From: Endozoicomonas_A sp049275935
GTDB lineage: Bacteria > Pseudomonadota > Gammaproteobacteria > Pseudomonadales > Endozoicomonadaceae
Direction of reading: 5' to 3'
Length of the DNA stretch: 64,000 nt
Assembly (NCBI RefSeq): GCF_049275935.1
Contig: NZ_CP184830.1
Coordinates: 3,100,001 to 3,164,000, forward strand
Part shown: positions 62,347-64,000 of the stretch, one piece after another
Position numbering within the stretch: the first letter of the stretch is position 1
How the letters are laid out: each line of letters opens with the position of its first letter
Position numbers and translations under genes: made by a program
The notes under the pieces: generated by a model
What the model was told of the DNA's origin: nothing
Databases searched by the model: none
What the model saw: only the letters and a program-made list of their open reading frames with translations

Positions 62347-62996
62347 CTACACATCATCCTGACCTCAGCACCCTGATGAGCTACTCTGCGGGCAGTCTGC
62401 CTGATGCCATTGCTACTGTGGTTGCTGCTCATCTGAGTGTTTGCAGTCATTGCAGACAACAGGTTCAGGAAGCTGAACAAGTCGGTATCAGTTTACTGGA
62501 AGAGTTAGAACCAGCACCCATGTCTGACCATGCTAAAGACGACATTCTTGCCCTGCTTGATGAGATTGAGCAGGCTCCCGTCAGTAGCAGAGAGGAGCGG
62601 GATGTTCCGGTTGATGCCGATATACCGGCTCCTTTCAGACCCTTGCTCGGCTATTACCTGGACGATCTGCATTGGCGGTACATGGCTCCGGGCCTGAAGC
62701 AATTCTTACTGCCAGCGTCTGGTGGCAGCAACCTGCGGTTGTTAAAGATCGCACCTGGCACCTGCATGCCTTCCCACGGGCATACCGGCTCAGAACTTAC
62801 CATGGTATTGAGAGGTTCCTATTCGGATGAGCTGGGTCGATTCTGCGCTGGAGATGTAGCCGATCTGGACCCGGACGTTCAACATCAACCGGTGGCAGAC
62901 ACCGGCGAAGACTGCATTTGTCTGATTGCCACTGATGCACCTTTACGATTCAATGGTCTCGTTCCCAGGCTTCTGCAACCCTTCTTCCAGCTTTGA
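62343..62996 (+). CDS. chrR: ChrR-type zinc anti-sigma factor with cupin domain
   Basis: 217 residues. N-terminal zinc-binding anti-sigma domain with H30, C34 and C37 (AHLSVCSHC) plus H4/H5, close to H6, H31, C35 and C38 of Rhodobacter ChrR. The C-terminal cupin (SHGHTGSELTMVLRGSYSDELGRF...DVQHQP) holds a second metal site. ChrR keeps the sigma factor inactive until singlet oxygen or organic peroxide triggers release. Follows the sigma gene in an ATGA overlap. No downstream partner on this strand. Confidence 0.93.
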   Translation: MTTHHPDLSTLMSYSAGSLPDAIATVVAAHLSVCSHCRQQVQEAEQVGISLLEELEPAPMSDHAKDDILALLDEIEQAPVSSREERDVPVDADIPAPFRPLLGYYLDDLHWRYMAPGLKQFLLPASGGSNLRLLKIAPGTCMPSHGHTGSELTMVLRGSYSDELGRFCAGDVADLDPDVQHQPVADTGEDCICLIATDAPLRFNGLVPRLLQPFFQL

Positions 62997-63035
62997 GTTG
63001 AGTCATTTTACAGTCAGTCTTCCGGGATGCATGGG

Positions 63036-63201
63036 TTATCCACACTCTTTGCATTCCGACGACTGAATCTAAACGACAGCCTTAAAGTATCTACATAAAT
63101 AGTTGGTTGTTTTTTGATCAGTTGACAAAAAAACCGTTTAATGAGGCTTCCAGATGTATCCAGAAAGAAGTCACAAGGTTATCCACAATATTTGTGGATA
63201 A
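63036..63201. repeat. Three consensus DnaA boxes, two forming a hairpin
   Basis: TTATCCACA at 63036-63044 and 63179-63187, and TGTGGATAA at 63193-63201. The last two form a perfect 10-bp stem around TAT, downstream of the methyltransferase stop at 63218, so the hairpin could also act as a terminator. No AT-rich unwinding region or dnaA-like gene is seen, so this is not called an origin. The gap 62997-63217 contains nothing else. Confidence 0.6.
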
Positions 63202-63217
63202 TGAAACATAACTGTCA

Positions 63218-64000
63218 TCATCGTGCAGATATGACGTGGTATTCCAGCAATCCCCGGTGTTGCATCCAGCGGATAAACCAGACCAGCAGCCGCAAACGAA
63301 TCCAGACTTTTGGACGGGTAACAGGCGACAGTTGACGATAGTGCTGCGAGAACCAGAAGCAGAAGCCCGAAAGAACATCCTGGCTGATGTCCAGACACTC
63401 AACTTTTTCAAAGCCCGCTTCTTTAAGATGGAATTCATACTTTTGCCGAACCATTAAGCCTTTCACAGAAATACCACAGGGTCTTGCCAGCAGGTTTACC
63501 ATTCTTCGTTCCATGGGATTCCTGAAAGGGCGGCTGAGTATCATATCGGTCAGGGTAAGGCTGCCGCCATCCTTAAGGACTTTTCTGGCGTTGTTGAAAA
63601 AACGCGATTTGTTATCAAACTGGTAAGCGCAATCAAGGGCCAGCAATTTGTCAAAAGAATCAGCCTCCAGCTTCGCCAGCTCCAGCTCGTGGCCTCTTAC
63701 CAGCTTTAGCTGGTCATAGTGATCACACTGGTCCTGGGCGCTTGCCAGCAGTTGCTCTGTTTCTGCCAATGCGGTGAGTGAATCAACCTGATAATAATCG
63801 AGCCAGACCAAAAGCTGATCGTTGCTGGAGAAACCCACATCCAGCACCTTATCCTGATTGGAGAGGCAGGCTTTATCGGCAAGCAGACCTGCCAGCTCGG
63901 AACAGGCATGACCATAATCGGAAGTCTCGCGCCAATAACCGATCAGCCTCCAGCCGGAGGAAGTTGATACACCACTGTTCAAAAGCCACTGATCAGCCAG
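63218..64000 (-). CDS. Class I SAM-dependent methyltransferase, 5' end beyond window
   Basis: At least 260 residues. The frame stays open to the right edge with no stop, so the TTG at 63982 is probably internal and the start lies outside. SAM motif KVLDVGFSSNDQLLVWL is imperfect: the third Gly of GxGxG is replaced. Post-I residues LALDCAYQFDNKSRFFNNARKVLKDGGSLTLTD and the tail RPKVWIRLRLLVWFIRWM follow, the latter a hydrophobic stretch that may touch the membrane. Placement next to the stress cluster suggests a lipid-related role, but this is not shown. Confidence 0.75.
   Translation of the reverse strand: MADQWLLNSGVSTSSGWRLIGYWRETSDYGHACSELAGLLADKACLSNQDKVLDVGFSSNDQLLVWLDYYQVDSLTALAETEQLLASAQDQCDHYDQLKLVRGHELELAKLEADSFDKLLALDCAYQFDNKSRFFNNARKVLKDGGSLTLTDMILSRPFRNPMERRMVNLLARPCGISVKGLMVRQKYEFHLKEAGFEKVECLDISQDVLSGFCFWFSQHYRQLSPVTRPKVWIRLRLLVWFIRWMQHRGLLEYHVISAR

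Noticed and set aside
62997..63217. Replication origin
   Set aside because: Three DnaA boxes only; no AT-rich unwinding element, no dnaA, dnaN or gidA neighbours.

Overview
The window reads as chromosome of a marine, host-associated gammaproteobacterium, most likely Endozoicomonas or a close relative in the Oceanospirillales. This is inferred from protein sequence: housekeeping genes of Pseudomonas/Oceanospirillales type (radA, ettA, glyA, nrdR, the rib-nusB-thiL-pgpA block, xseB-ispA-dxs, ssrA) alternate with secreted proteins carrying eukaryote-like domains (RING fingers, ankyrin repeats, an RNA ligase domain), a giant VCBS-repeat protein and many repeat elements.

Layout. 1-2.2 kb: N-terminal part of a VCBS-repeat surface protein that runs off the left edge. 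2.5-7.0 kb: DUF1820 gene, a membrane protein and radA-thiE-hemL. 7.2-10.6 kb: three tandem paralogous secreted RING-finger proteins, each with a TTG start. 10.9-19.7 kb: a large unknown protein, a YdiJ-type FAD/Fe-S dehydrogenase, an AT-rich ankyrin gene that looks frameshifted, and a secreted protein whose C-terminal half is a complete T4 Rnl2-type RNA ligase. 19.9-26.4 kb: ettA, DUF29, glyA, nrdR, an LD-carboxypeptidase and a thioesterase-like protein. 26.6-33.8 kb: ribD-ribE-ribBA-ribH-nusB-thiL-pgpA, a retropepsin-like protein and ribA. 33.8-36.5 kb: an accessory island with an effector-like gene between 160-bp direct repeats, a transposase-like remnant and two long inverted-repeat elements. 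36.6-41.7 kb: xseB-ispA-dxs and an alanine/glycine symporter. 41.8-46.2 kb: a MITE-like element, small genes and a rimK cluster. 46.4-46.8 kb: tmRNA with an unusually long tag. 47-54.5 kb: a DUF4143 ATPase, then a glycosyltransferase/methyltransferase/acyltransferase cluster. 54.6-64 kb: a singlet-oxygen response locus.

How the genes work together. Riboflavin synthesis is complete: RibD, the DHBP synthase half of RibBA, RibH and RibE lie in one operon. The cyclohydrolase half of RibBA has lost its zinc and catalytic motifs, and a separate ribA supplies that step. xseB-ispA-dxs couples isoprenoid precursor synthesis to prenyl elongation. The right end has an ECF sigma factor and its ChrR-type zinc anti-sigma, transcribed divergently from an operon of flavin amine-oxidase-like protein, DUF1365, cyclopropane-fatty-acid-synthase-like methyltransferase, DUF3833, SDR and a small membrane protein. 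An iron-sulfur photolyase gene converges on that operon. Both divergent promoters carry the same ECF-type motif (TGATCC, 18 bp, TAAA), which supports one regulon for membrane-lipid and DNA photodamage.

The best candidate for an undescribed system is the signal-peptide-bearing Rnl2-type RNA ligase at 17.1-19.0 kb. It shares a putative -10-like upstream motif with the RING-finger genes and the 34-kb effector-like gene.
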